Under the pieces are notes generated by a model. The model was not told the DNA's origin. It did not search any database and was given only the letters and a program-made list of their open reading frames with translations. Made by a program: the position numbers and the translations under genes. DNA of 7,555 nt from Deltaproteobacteria bacterium RBG_16_54_18 (GTDB lineage: Bacteria; Desulfobacterota; B13-G15; RBG-16-54-18). Shown piece after piece: positions 1 through 4,942 of this stretch (within the stretch, counting starts at the first letter, position 1; every line of letters starts with the position of its first letter). The DNA is taken from assembly GCA_001797935.1 (NCBI GenBank), contig MGQT01000121.1:1014-8568 (forward strand), read 5' to 3'.

Positions 1-363
1 TTCAGATGCCGCTCCCGAAACAAGCAGCTTTAGATCTGCCAAGCGCGCTTTGTAGGCATTTTCAATGCAAGGTGCCTCCGTACAACTATTTCGCTTTATC
101 AGCCACTGCCGCTGACCTTCACGGAGTGATTTGCTTTTTTGTGGTACTTTCTCCAATGCTTCGCGGTAGGCAGTTGCAAGTTTATCGTCAAGCCGAGAAA
201 GCTCTGGATTCGAACAGATGGTTTTCTCCATCTCCGTCGCAGCCTTTTTGCAGTCAAAACTGGCCGCATAAACGGGGAGGACAAATAAACCAACCAATGC
301 CATAAGGACTATTAGTATCTGCCAATACTTGTTATTCGCTCTGTGGACATAGATAGATTTCAT
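1..363 (-). CDS. LprI/DUF1311-like exported protein (partial, C-terminus beyond window)
   Basis: The frame stays open from the ATG at 363 down to the left window edge, giving the first 121 residues with no stop. Residues 1-33 form a signal peptide: basic start, hydrophobic core around 16-29, and a VYA/A cleavage site at 33-34. The mature part begins SFDCKKAATEMEKTICSN and continues LSRLDDKLATAYREAL and QRQWLIKRNSC. These are the hallmarks of the LprI N-terminal (DUF1311) family, including four cysteines (38, 50, 94, 99) that normally form two disulfides. Mycobacterial LprI inhibits lysozyme; most bacterial homologues are uncharacterised periplasmic proteins, so inhibitor activity here is only a possibility. 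A GGAG ribosome site (373-376) lies 9 nt before the ATG. The downstream neighbour is outside the window, so any C-terminal extra domain cannot be seen. Confidence 0.85.
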   Translation of the reverse strand, partial: MKSIYVHRANNKYWQILIVLMALVGLFVLPVYAASFDCKKAATEMEKTICSNPELSRLDDKLATAYREALEKVPQKSKSLREGQRQWLIKRNSCTEAPCIENAYKARLADLKLLVSGAASE

Positions 364-510
364 AATTTTTTTCTCCATACATCTTTTAAGAAAATAATAG
401 CAACCGTTCTATTTATTGATTCTTTTCCTTTAGCTCTCTTCGTGCTGCCCTAACGAATTTTCTATCGTAGAGCCCTTGCTGTATGCTGCAAGATGGGGGA
501 AAAAGGGAAA

Positions 511-532
511 CGTTGTTGAAAGCTTTTACTTT
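511..532 (+). repeat. 22-bp repeat, copy 1
   Basis: This stretch begins CGTTGTTGAAAG and ends ACTTT. It matches the segment at 940-961 at 20 of 22 positions in the same orientation, and the two differences are both transitions. It contains the palindromic core AAAGCTTT and is preceded by a G/A-rich run. It lies between the LprI-like gene and the 97-residue gene, just downstream of the latter. It may be the remnant of a dispersed repeat or a protein-binding site. Confidence 0.6.
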
Positions 533-576
533 CATGCTTATGAGACAGTAATGGGGATGTGATGAGTTGCGCCCTA

Positions 577-870
577 TTACCTCCCCAAGATAGTGATGCG
601 GGTGGCGGCGTTTCTTCTCAGGCGATCCTTAACATAGGTGATTTTAACCCTGTCTCCGACAAAGGGATGCCTCGAAGTCAGACGGGTATGGCGACCGAGC
701 CAGAAGACCGAGACTCTCCCATTATTTCCCCGCACCTGGATCGACTTCACTTCTGTCGCAACAACCTCCCCATAAAAGACTGCGGCGTGGGCCACTTCCA
801 TAGTGAGCAGCAGAGAAAAAACTGCCAGGATAAAAATCCCGATTACCATCTTTCCTTTACGGCCTCTCAT
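577..870 (-). CDS. Small exported protein of unknown function
   Basis: This 97-residue protein has a clear signal peptide: basic start RGRKGK, hydrophobic core about 8-24, and an AHA/A cleavage site at 29-30. The mature part is only 68 residues and reads like a small beta-barrel, with alternating hydrophobic residues, a YGEVVATEVKSIQV strand pair, and VGDRVKITYV near the C-terminus. That pattern resembles OB-like DUF5666-type domains, but I cannot assign the family firmly. There are no cysteines in the mature part. The start at 870 is chosen because a perfect AAAGGAGG site (881-888) lies 10 nt upstream; Met8 at 849 is a weaker alternative with its own AAAGGAAAG. The gene shares strand with the LprI-like gene 213 bp downstream, and near-identical 22-bp repeats lie on both sides of it. 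Confidence 0.75.
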   Translation of the reverse strand: MRGRKGKMVIGIFILAVFSLLLTMEVAHAAVFYGEVVATEVKSIQVRGNNGRVSVFWLGRHTRLTSRHPFVGDRVKITYVKDRLRRNAATRITILGR

Positions 871-939
871 TTTTAAATGCCCTCCTTTGTCTCCTGTGTC
901 ATATTTTTCTGGGTTTAAAAATCAGTGGAACAGGGGGGG

Positions 940-961
940 CGTTGTTGAAAACTTTCACTTT
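940..961 (+). repeat. 22-bp repeat, copy 2
   Basis: It is the same as copy 1 (511-532) except for two transitions. It contains TGAAA-AC-TTTCA, a perfect 5-bp inverted repeat. Here it sits between a G7 run (933-939) and a C5 run just downstream, which could pair around it. It lies about 70 bp upstream of the 97-residue minus-strand gene, in the stretch that should hold that gene's promoter. Confidence 0.6.
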
Positions 962-1024
962 ACTCCCCCTCCCTCTACGCTCTCTATGGCCTTGGCCGCG
1001 GTCGAGGTATAAACACCCATCCCT

Positions 1025-1043
1025 CTCTATATTACTTATAGAG
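1025..1043. repeat. Perfect 7-bp inverted repeat (possible operator)
   Basis: CTCTATA and TATAGAG are separated by 5 nt (TTACT). There is no T-run on either side, so it is not a terminator. Its position between divergent units would suit an operator for a DNA-binding protein, but nothing identifies the protein. Confidence 0.3.
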
Positions 1044-1215
1044 TCACCAACGCCTGCTATCCTAATAGTATATAGAACCCTGAGCCGGCAGGCAAGGACG
1101 CAACAGCCATTGTGCACGTAGGGGTTTTGCCTTATACTGACAACACCGTTTTACAGGGGCTAGCAAGTAAAGCACCCCAGCAGAATTGCGGTGCATCAAA
1201 TTTTTTAAAAATCTT

Positions 1216-1239
1216 TCCTCCCCCCTTGATGGGGGAGGA
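1216..1239. repeat. C/G-rich palindromic intergenic repeat, left half
   Basis: TCCTCCCCC and GGGGGAGGA form a perfect 9-bp stem around a 6-nt loop, CTTGAT. From memory, this form is typical of dispersed intergenic repeats in many proteobacterial genomes. The partner C-rich hairpin lies at 1338-1360. Confidence 0.55.
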
Positions 1240-1337
1240 TGAAGTCCCGATCAGCTTTGCGTAAATCGTGGAATACGGGATGTGTCACTAAGCGACACAG
1301 TGGGGGTGATGATAAAATTATTTCCCCCTCACTCTAA

Positions 1338-1360
1338 CCCTCTCCCCCCAGGGGAGAGGG
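1338..1360. repeat. C/G-rich palindromic intergenic repeat, right half
   Basis: CCCTCTCCCC and GGGGAGAGGG form a perfect 10-bp stem with a 3-nt loop. The preceding CCCCCTCACTCTAAC matches, from memory, the common dispersed repeat that reads CCCTCACCCTAACCCTCTCCCC in proteobacteria. Such a repeat would be expected elsewhere in the genome. Confidence 0.6.
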
Positions 1361-1370
1361 AAGACCATTC

Positions 1371-1408
1371 ATACCCCTGTAAGCAGCGGGGTATTCAGGC
1401 GTTTTTTT
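1371..1408 (+). terminator. Terminator-like hairpin plus T7 in the pfkB leader
   Basis: ATACCCC (1371-1377) and GGGGTAT (1388-1394) form a perfect 7-bp stem with a 10-nt loop. A run of seven T follows at 1402-1408, but 7 nt separate stem and T-run, so it is not a textbook terminator. An alternative, mutually exclusive stem CCTG/CAGG (1376-1379 with 1396-1399) ends nearer the T-run. The hairpin points toward the pfkB-family gene only 33 bp before its start. No gene upstream on this strand needs a terminator, so it could act on a leader transcript. Confidence 0.35.
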
Positions 1409-1441
1409 ATAAAGAACCGACAACACCCAGGAGGTAAGAGG

Positions 1442-2371
1442 ATGATCTATACCATCACGTTAAATCCGGCCCTGGACAGGACCATCGAGATCGACGGTCT
1501 GAAGGCAGACGATGCCAACAGGATTGTACGGGAGGCCAGGTACGCAGGGGGCAAGGGCATTGATTGCTCCCGGGCAATCGAGGAGTTGGGGGGTGAAAGC
1601 ACCGCCTTGGGTTTTATCGGGGGGTATGACGGCCTGGAACTCGAGGGGAGATTGATCAACGAAGGGATCATCTGTGAATTTACCAGGATCGGGGGGCAGA
1701 CAAGGACCAACATCATTATCGTCGATCACAAGAAAAAGACGCAGATCATCTTGAACGCCGCCGGTCCCAAGATAACCCCGGGCGAGATCGGCCTCTTTTT
1801 CCAAAAGATCCGCTCGCTGCCGCTTCACGCGGAATTCGTCATCGTCAGCGGGAGCGTGCCGCCGGGGGTAAACCAGCACATCTACGCCCAGATCATTACG
1901 ACCCTCAATGAGAAGGGCATCCGGGTCGCCCTGGACGCCGACGGAGACCTCCTGCGTTACGGGTGCGGGGCAAAGCCAACCATCATCAAACCCAATATCC
2001 ATGAATTCCAGCGCCTCACCGGCATCACTTCAACCGATCCCACCCTTCTCGTGGGAAAGGCCCGCGAGATCGTCGCCAAAGGTGTCTCGATGTGTCTGAT
2101 ATCCTTGGGAGCCGAGGGGATCGTCGGGGTAACCCAAGATTTGGCCTTTCGGGCCATCCCTCCCCAGGTGGAAGTCGTGAGCCACGTGGGGGCAGGGGAT
2201 TCCGCCCTAGCAGGTTTTATCGTTGCCCTCACGAAAAAGAAAGATTTTCGCCAGGCGCTGATCATGGCGGCGGCTGCGGGGTCCGCAGCGGTGATGAACC
2301 CCGGCACGGCGCTCTATAAAAAGAAAGATGTCGAGCGCTTGAAAAAGGAAGTGACGATAGAAAAGTTGTAA
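1442..2371 (+). CDS. PfkB-family sugar-phosphate kinase (1-phosphofructokinase-like)
   Basis: This 309-residue protein has the full PfkB fold of the FruK/LacC/Pfk-2 group, which transfers phosphate from ATP to fructose-1-phosphate, fructose-6-phosphate or tagatose-6-phosphate in the cytoplasm. Visible marks are MIYTITLNPALDRTIEI at the start, GGKGIDCSR (36-44) for sugar binding, SGSVPPG (136-142), KPN (183-185), SLGAEG (221-226), and GAGDS (250-254) with catalytic Asp253 and the anion hole. The length matches the family. Asp41 replaces the Asn usual in GGKGxN, and DADG (165-168) replaces the common DTSG, so substrate choice is uncertain. No PTS fructose gene is visible, which weakens a strict FruK call. 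The ATG follows GGAGG (1430-1434) by 7 nt. Rex follows after 109 bp, and control by sugar flux or redox state is plausible. Confidence 0.88.
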   Translation: MIYTITLNPALDRTIEIDGLKADDANRIVREARYAGGKGIDCSRAIEELGGESTALGFIGGYDGLELEGRLINEGIICEFTRIGGQTRTNIIIVDHKKKTQIILNAAGPKITPGEIGLFFQKIRSLPLHAEFVIVSGSVPPGVNQHIYAQIITTLNEKGIRVALDADGDLLRYGCGAKPTIIKPNIHEFQRLTGITSTDPTLLVGKAREIVAKGVSMCLISLGAEGIVGVTQDLAFRAIPPQVEVVSHVGAGDSALAGFIVALTKKKDFRQALIMAAAAGSAAVMNPGTALYKKKDVERLKKEVTIEKL

Positions 2372-2403
2372 GATATTTTTTGTGAAAAAAACATTTTTCC
2401 CCC

Positions 2404-2432
2404 TTGCTTTTTTCGCAGTGCTGTTCTATAAC
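2404..2432 (+). promoter_or_regulatory. Sigma70-type promoter of rex
   Basis: TTGCTT (2404-2409) and TATAAC (2427-2432) are separated by exactly 17 bp. The predicted start is near 2439, giving a leader of about 40 nt before the TTG start. This would let rex and the acylphosphatase gene be transcribed apart from pfkB. Confidence 0.55.
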
Positions 2433-2437
2433 AAGAA

Positions 2438-2455
2438 TAGAGAAAAGTTTCACAT
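2438..2455. promoter_or_regulatory. Candidate Rex operator upstream of rex
   Basis: The 18-bp TAGAGAAAAGTTTCACAT matches the Rex box TTGTGAA-N4-TTCACAA at 11 of 14 defined positions, with the right half nearly perfect. It covers the expected transcription start, where bound Rex would block initiation until NADH rises. A second, isolated left half-site TTGTGAA lies at 2380-2386. Confidence 0.5.
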
Positions 2456-2480
2456 TTACCGAAATTGAGGAGGTACATCC

Positions 2481-3128
2481 TTGAAATTCTCGAAAGTCCC
2501 GGAAGCAACCATCAGAAGGCTCTCCGCCTATGTCCGCCATCTTGAGGTCTTGGAGGAAAAAGGGGAGGTCGTTGTCTCCTCTGCCAGTCTGGCAGAGTCT
2601 TGCGGTGTCAATGCCGCCCAGGTCAGGAAAGACCTGGCCTATTTTGGGGAATTCGGCATCCGCGGAGTCGGATATTATATCAAAGATCTCTCCGATAACA
2701 TCAAGACCATCTTAGGACTGAATCGCGAGTGGCATTTGGCTATCATCGGCATCGGCAATCTCGGTTCCTCGCTCCTCTTCTATAAAGATTTCTTTAAAAA
2801 GAACTATAAGATCGTCGCCGCCTTTGATGTAGATCCCGCGGGGGTCGTCGGAAGGGTCTCGGAAAAGATCGGTAAGCCGGTGGAGATCCTCCACCCCGAG
2901 CAATTGCAGGAGGTGGCCAGGGACCGGCGCATCGATATCGCCATTATTGCGACACCCGCCTCCGAGGCACAGAAGGTAGCCGATCAGATCGCGCAGAGCA
3001 GTATCAGGGGAATCCTCAACTTCACTCCGACCCAGATACAGATGCCGAAGGGATTTGCCGTAAAAAACTACTTCTTCACAACCATACTGGACAATGTCGC
3101 GTATTTGCTGCGATGGAGGGTGAAATAG
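2481..3128 (+). CDS. rex: Redox-sensing transcriptional repressor Rex
   Basis: Rex is a homodimeric DNA-binding protein that senses the NADH/NAD+ ratio; NADH binding releases it from operators of fermentative and respiratory genes. The N-terminal winged helix (about 1-80) shows VPEATIRRLSAYVRHLE and AAQVRKDLAYFGEFGIRGVGY (45-65), the family's recognition region. The Rossmann domain has GIGNLG (90-95) and AFDVDP (114-119), where Asp116 should bind the adenosine ribose. The C-terminal helix TTILDNVAYLL mediates domain swapping. At 215 residues it has the usual length. The start is TTG at 2481, chosen because AGGAGGT (2468-2474) lies 6 nt before it and the protein begins as the family does. The promoter and Rex box upstream suggest autoregulation. 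An acylphosphatase gene follows within 36 bp. Confidence 0.96.
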   Translation: MKFSKVPEATIRRLSAYVRHLEVLEEKGEVVVSSASLAESCGVNAAQVRKDLAYFGEFGIRGVGYYIKDLSDNIKTILGLNREWHLAIIGIGNLGSSLLFYKDFFKKNYKIVAAFDVDPAGVVGRVSEKIGKPVEILHPEQLQEVARDRRIDIAIIATPASEAQKVADQIAQSSIRGILNFTPTQIQMPKGFAVKNYFFTTILDNVAYLLRWRVK

Positions 3129-3164
3129 CAACTACTTCCTTTGCAGTGCTGCCCGGGGAAGACG

Positions 3165-3440
3165 ATGGATACCGTACGGGTCGGAATACGCATAGAGGGG
3201 GTAGTCCAGGGGGTATATTACCGCTATGCTACCCAACAAAAGGCAGAGGCGCTCGGCGTAAACGGCTGGGTGCGCAATAGAGCGGATGGAAGTGTCGAGT
3301 GCCTGGCAGAAGGAGAGCGGGAAGCCGTGGAGGCCCTTATCCGCTGGTGCCATCAGGGCCCTCCGGGGGCGCGGGTGGAAAAGGTAACGACGCAGGAGGA
3401 AGAATACAGGGGGGATTTAAAGGAATTTTCTATACGATAA
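3165..3440 (+). CDS. acyP: Acylphosphatase
   Basis: This small cytoplasmic enzyme hydrolyses the carboxyl-phosphate bond of acyl phosphates such as acetyl phosphate or 1,3-bisphosphoglycerate. The signature GVVQGVYYR (12-20) supplies the phosphate loop with catalytic Arg20, and NGWVRN (33-38) supplies the catalytic Asn38. The following DGSVECLAEGE and a C-terminal FSIR strand complete the ferredoxin-like fold. The ATG at 3165, after GGGGAA (3155-3160), gives 91 residues, the standard family length. An upstream in-frame TTG at 3141 would add eight residues but has no ribosome site. The gene follows rex by 36 bp and is probably co-transcribed, which would place acyl-phosphate turnover beside redox control. 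Its stop lies 7 bp from the stop of the convergent membrane-protein gene. Confidence 0.95.
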   Translation: MDTVRVGIRIEGVVQGVYYRYATQQKAEALGVNGWVRNRADGSVECLAEGEREAVEALIRWCHQGPPGARVEKVTTQEEEYRGDLKEFSIR

Positions 3441-3447
3441 AGGCCGG

Positions 3448-3669
3448 CTAGTGCGTGGCAGGTCCTTTGTCCTTGTTCGTCTGCTTGTCCGTTTTCTTGT
3501 CAAGCAGCCCCTGGGTGGTATCCTTAAGAACCTTCTCATACATCTCGACCTTTTCGCCGATCTCGATCGCCTTCTTCCCCACGACCTTCAAGGCAGTCCC
3601 TCCCCCCACGTAGATGAAGACGACGAGCAACGCGGCGCCAACGATAATCCCCAGGATAAATTTTTTCAT
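3448..3669 (-). CDS. Small single-pass membrane protein, unknown function
   Basis: This 73-residue protein begins MKKFILGIIVGAALLVVFIY, a single membrane helix (about 4-21). A likely amphipathic or coiled helix (about 25-58) follows, then a very polar, Lys-rich tail ending KDKGPATH. There is no lipobox and no good signal-peptidase site, so it is probably an anchored protein with its tail on one side of the inner membrane. I do not recognise a family. The start at 3669 is decided by context: AAAGG (3680-3684) lies 10 nt upstream, and a near-consensus promoter starts transcription near 3685. An in-frame ATG at 3723 lies upstream of that promoter and cannot be used from it. The gene points against its neighbours, ends 7 bp from acyP and is likely transcribed alone. 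Confidence 0.75.
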   Translation of the reverse strand: MKKFILGIIVGAALLVVFIYVGGGTALKVVGKKAIEIGEKVEMYEKVLKDTTQGLLDKKTDKQTNKDKGPATH

Positions 3670-3691
3670 ATGGAGATACCTTTGACTCTTT

Positions 3692-3719
3692 ACTATAATA
3701 GAGCATTCTTCCCTGTCAA
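3692..3719 (-). promoter_or_regulatory. Near-consensus sigma70-type promoter for the 73-residue membrane protein
   Basis: On the minus strand TTGACA (3719-3714, perfect) and TATAGT (3697-3692, five of six) are separated by 16 bp. The predicted start near 3685 leaves a leader of about 16 nt holding the AAAGG ribosome site. It is the strongest promoter match I found in the window. Confidence 0.7.
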
Positions 3720-3737
3720 GCAAAAAAGGTGTTTATC

Positions 3738-3754
3738 ATATCGAGTCACGATAT
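3738..3754. promoter_or_regulatory. Inverted repeat upstream of the ATP-grasp gene (possible operator)
   Basis: ATATCG and CGATAT are perfect 6-bp arms around AGTCA. Allowing one bulged T, the symmetry extends to ATC (3735-3737) and GAT (3756-3758). It lies 24 bp before the ATP-grasp start, between divergent genes. No T-run follows, so an operator or mRNA hairpin is more likely than a terminator. A TATCAT sequence (3734-3739) that could serve as a -10 box overlaps it, but I see no matching -35 box. Confidence 0.35.
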
Positions 3755-3778
3755 TGATCAGCGAGGTGCGAAGGAACG

Positions 3779-4942
3779 ATGTCCAGGGTATTTGTCACAG
3801 ACGGCCATTGGAGAAAGACCCTAGCAGTCGTCCGCTCCCTCGGTAGCAAGGGGATCGCGGTAACCGTGGGGGAGAGCGCGCACAGTGCACCGGCGCTCTT
3901 CTCCCGCTACGCGCGCCGCCGGGTCGTCTATCCCTCGGTGCGCCGGCATCCTGAGGCCTTTCTCGCGTTCCTCCGCCGGGAGTTGGACGAGATCGACTAC
4001 GACCTCGTCATCCCCATGGAGGAAGAAACCCTCCTCTTGCTTGCCAAGCACCGCGAGGAGTTCGCCCCTGTGGCCCGCCTTCCCCTCCCCCCGTATGAGC
4101 AGCTCCTCAAGGCACGGGATAAGGGGTGGTTGCTGCAACACGCAGCCCGACAGGGAATCCCCATCCCCCGCACCGTCTATTGTACGGAAAAGACGGACCT
4201 CAGTTCCATTCAGGATACAATACCGCCCCCCTGGGTCATCAAGCCGCGGATCAGTTCCGGTTCCTTCGGCATTGCCTATGTGGACCGGCCAAAGAACTTG
4301 CCGGATGCATACCGTAAGGTCCACCGGCACTTCCCCTTCCCCGTGATTCAGGAGCGTATCCCTGCCGAGGGTGCGGCCTTCGGTTGCTCCGCCCTCTTCG
4401 ACCGCAAAGGCAGGGTAAAGGCCTGTTTTGTCCACCGGCGGCTCAGAGAATATCCCATTACCGGCGGTCCGAGCACCCTGCGCGAGAGCGTGCGCCACCC
4501 GCAGATCGAAGAGCTCGGCATCCGGCTGCTTGCATCACTTGCCTGGCAGGGGGTCGCCATGGTGGAGTTTAAGATGGACCCCCGCGACAATCAACCCAAG
4601 CTGATGGAGCTCAACCCCCGCTTCTGGGGGTCCCTTGCCCTGGCCGTCCACGCGGGGGTGGACTTCCCATACCTTTTATACCGGATGGCCATGGGGGAGG
4701 ACCTCACCCCGACCAGGGACTATGCAATCGGCGTGCGTTGTCGTTGGCTCCTCCCCGGGGATATCCTCCACTTTTTCACGAATCCCCGCAGGTTTCATCT
4801 TGAGCCGAGCTTTTTCCGCTGTCGAGGAACGCATGATGATATCCTGTCCTGGCGTGACCCCTTGCCGGCGCTCGGGACCTTCCTCACCCTCTTCTCCCTG
4901 CTCTGGGACAAGGACCTGCGGCGATTCCTGAAGCGACGATGA
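3779..4942 (+). CDS. ATP-grasp ligase family protein (COG3919-like)
   Basis: This 387-residue protein is a probable carboxylate-amine/thiol ligase that activates a carboxylate as an acyl phosphate with ATP. The N-terminal part (1-105) is a Rossmann-like pre-ATP-grasp domain starting VFVTDGHWRKTLAVVRSLG. The central part has Lys115 in ARDKGWLL, then WVIKPRISSGSFG (152-164) with Lys155 and the glycine-rich loop, and VIQERIP (189-195). Metal-binding residues are seen in MVEFKMDP (Glu263) and LMELNPRFWGS (Glu277, Asn279). The overall pattern resembles the COG3919 predicted ATP-grasp group, related to carbamoyl-phosphate synthase-like proteins; the substrate is unknown. The ATG follows AAGGAACG closely. 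The stop overlaps the glycosyltransferase start by 4 bp (ATGA), so the two are translated together and probably act on the same glycan, lipid or peptide. Confidence 0.85.
   Translation: MSRVFVTDGHWRKTLAVVRSLGSKGIAVTVGESAHSAPALFSRYARRRVVYPSVRRHPEAFLAFLRRELDEIDYDLVIPMEEETLLLLAKHREEFAPVARLPLPPYEQLLKARDKGWLLQHAARQGIPIPRTVYCTEKTDLSSIQDTIPPPWVIKPRISSGSFGIAYVDRPKNLPDAYRKVHRHFPFPVIQERIPAEGAAFGCSALFDRKGRVKACFVHRRLREYPITGGPSTLRESVRHPQIEELGIRLLASLAWQGVAMVEFKMDPRDNQPKLMELNPRFWGSLALAVHAGVDFPYLLYRMAMGEDLTPTRDYAIGVRCRWLLPGDILHFFTNPRRFHLEPSFFRCRGTHDDILSWRDPLPALGTFLTLFSLLWDKDLRRFLKRR

Larger units (their letters stand above)
871..1441. other. 571-bp gene-poor intergenic region with many inverted repeats
   Basis: No convincing gene is present; short open frames here lack ribosome sites and family resemblance. 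Reading left to right, it holds the ribosome site of the 97-residue gene and the second 22-bp repeat (940-961). Next come a perfect 7-bp dyad (1025-1043), a long-range AGGCAA/TTGCCT pairing (1090-1095 with 1127-1132) and CACCG/CGGTG (1144-1148 with 1189-1193). The C/G-rich hairpin at 1216-1239 is followed by a TGTGTC/GACACA hairpin (1281-1299) and an AGTGGGGG/CCCCCTCACT pairing with one bulged T (1299-1333). The hairpin at 1338-1360, the terminator-like hairpin at 1371-1408 and the pfkB ribosome site complete it. It separates divergent transcription units, so promoters in both directions are expected, but none stands out. Confidence 0.7.

Noticed and set aside
413..535. 40-residue minus-strand frame beginning MKVKAFNN
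   Set aside because: No Shine-Dalgarno sequence precedes the ATG, and its first residues come from the 22-bp repeat, which gives a similar peptide at the second copy. The repeat explains the similarity better than a gene does.
899..1117. 72-residue minus-strand frame starting with GTG
   Set aside because: It is Arg/Gly/Cys-rich without domain character, has no ribosome site, and runs through the 22-bp repeat and other inverted repeats. It reads like chance coding of repeat DNA.
1084..1135. Resemblance to a GEMM-I cyclic-di-GMP riboswitch (AGGCAAGGACGCAACAGCC)
   Set aside because: The GGACGCAA and GCC pieces are suggestive, but the hairpin that should sit between GGCAAACC and GGGACGCAA is missing, as is the rest of the fold.
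2381..2400. A/T hairpin after pfkB as an intrinsic terminator
   Set aside because: The stem GAAAAA/TTTTTC is all A-T except for the end pair and is followed by C5 rather than a T-run, so it should not stop transcription.
3670..3723. Upstream in-frame ATG at 3723 for the small membrane protein (91 residues)
   Set aside because: It lies upstream of the near-consensus promoter and has no ribosome site. The residues it would add are charged and precede a typical MKKF membrane-protein start.
3821..4498. Long minus-strand frames opposite the ATP-grasp gene (also at 4795-5556, 6350-6919 and 7063-7509)
   Set aside because: They are mirror frames of high-GC coding sequence. The plus-strand products carry clear conserved motifs, while these show none.
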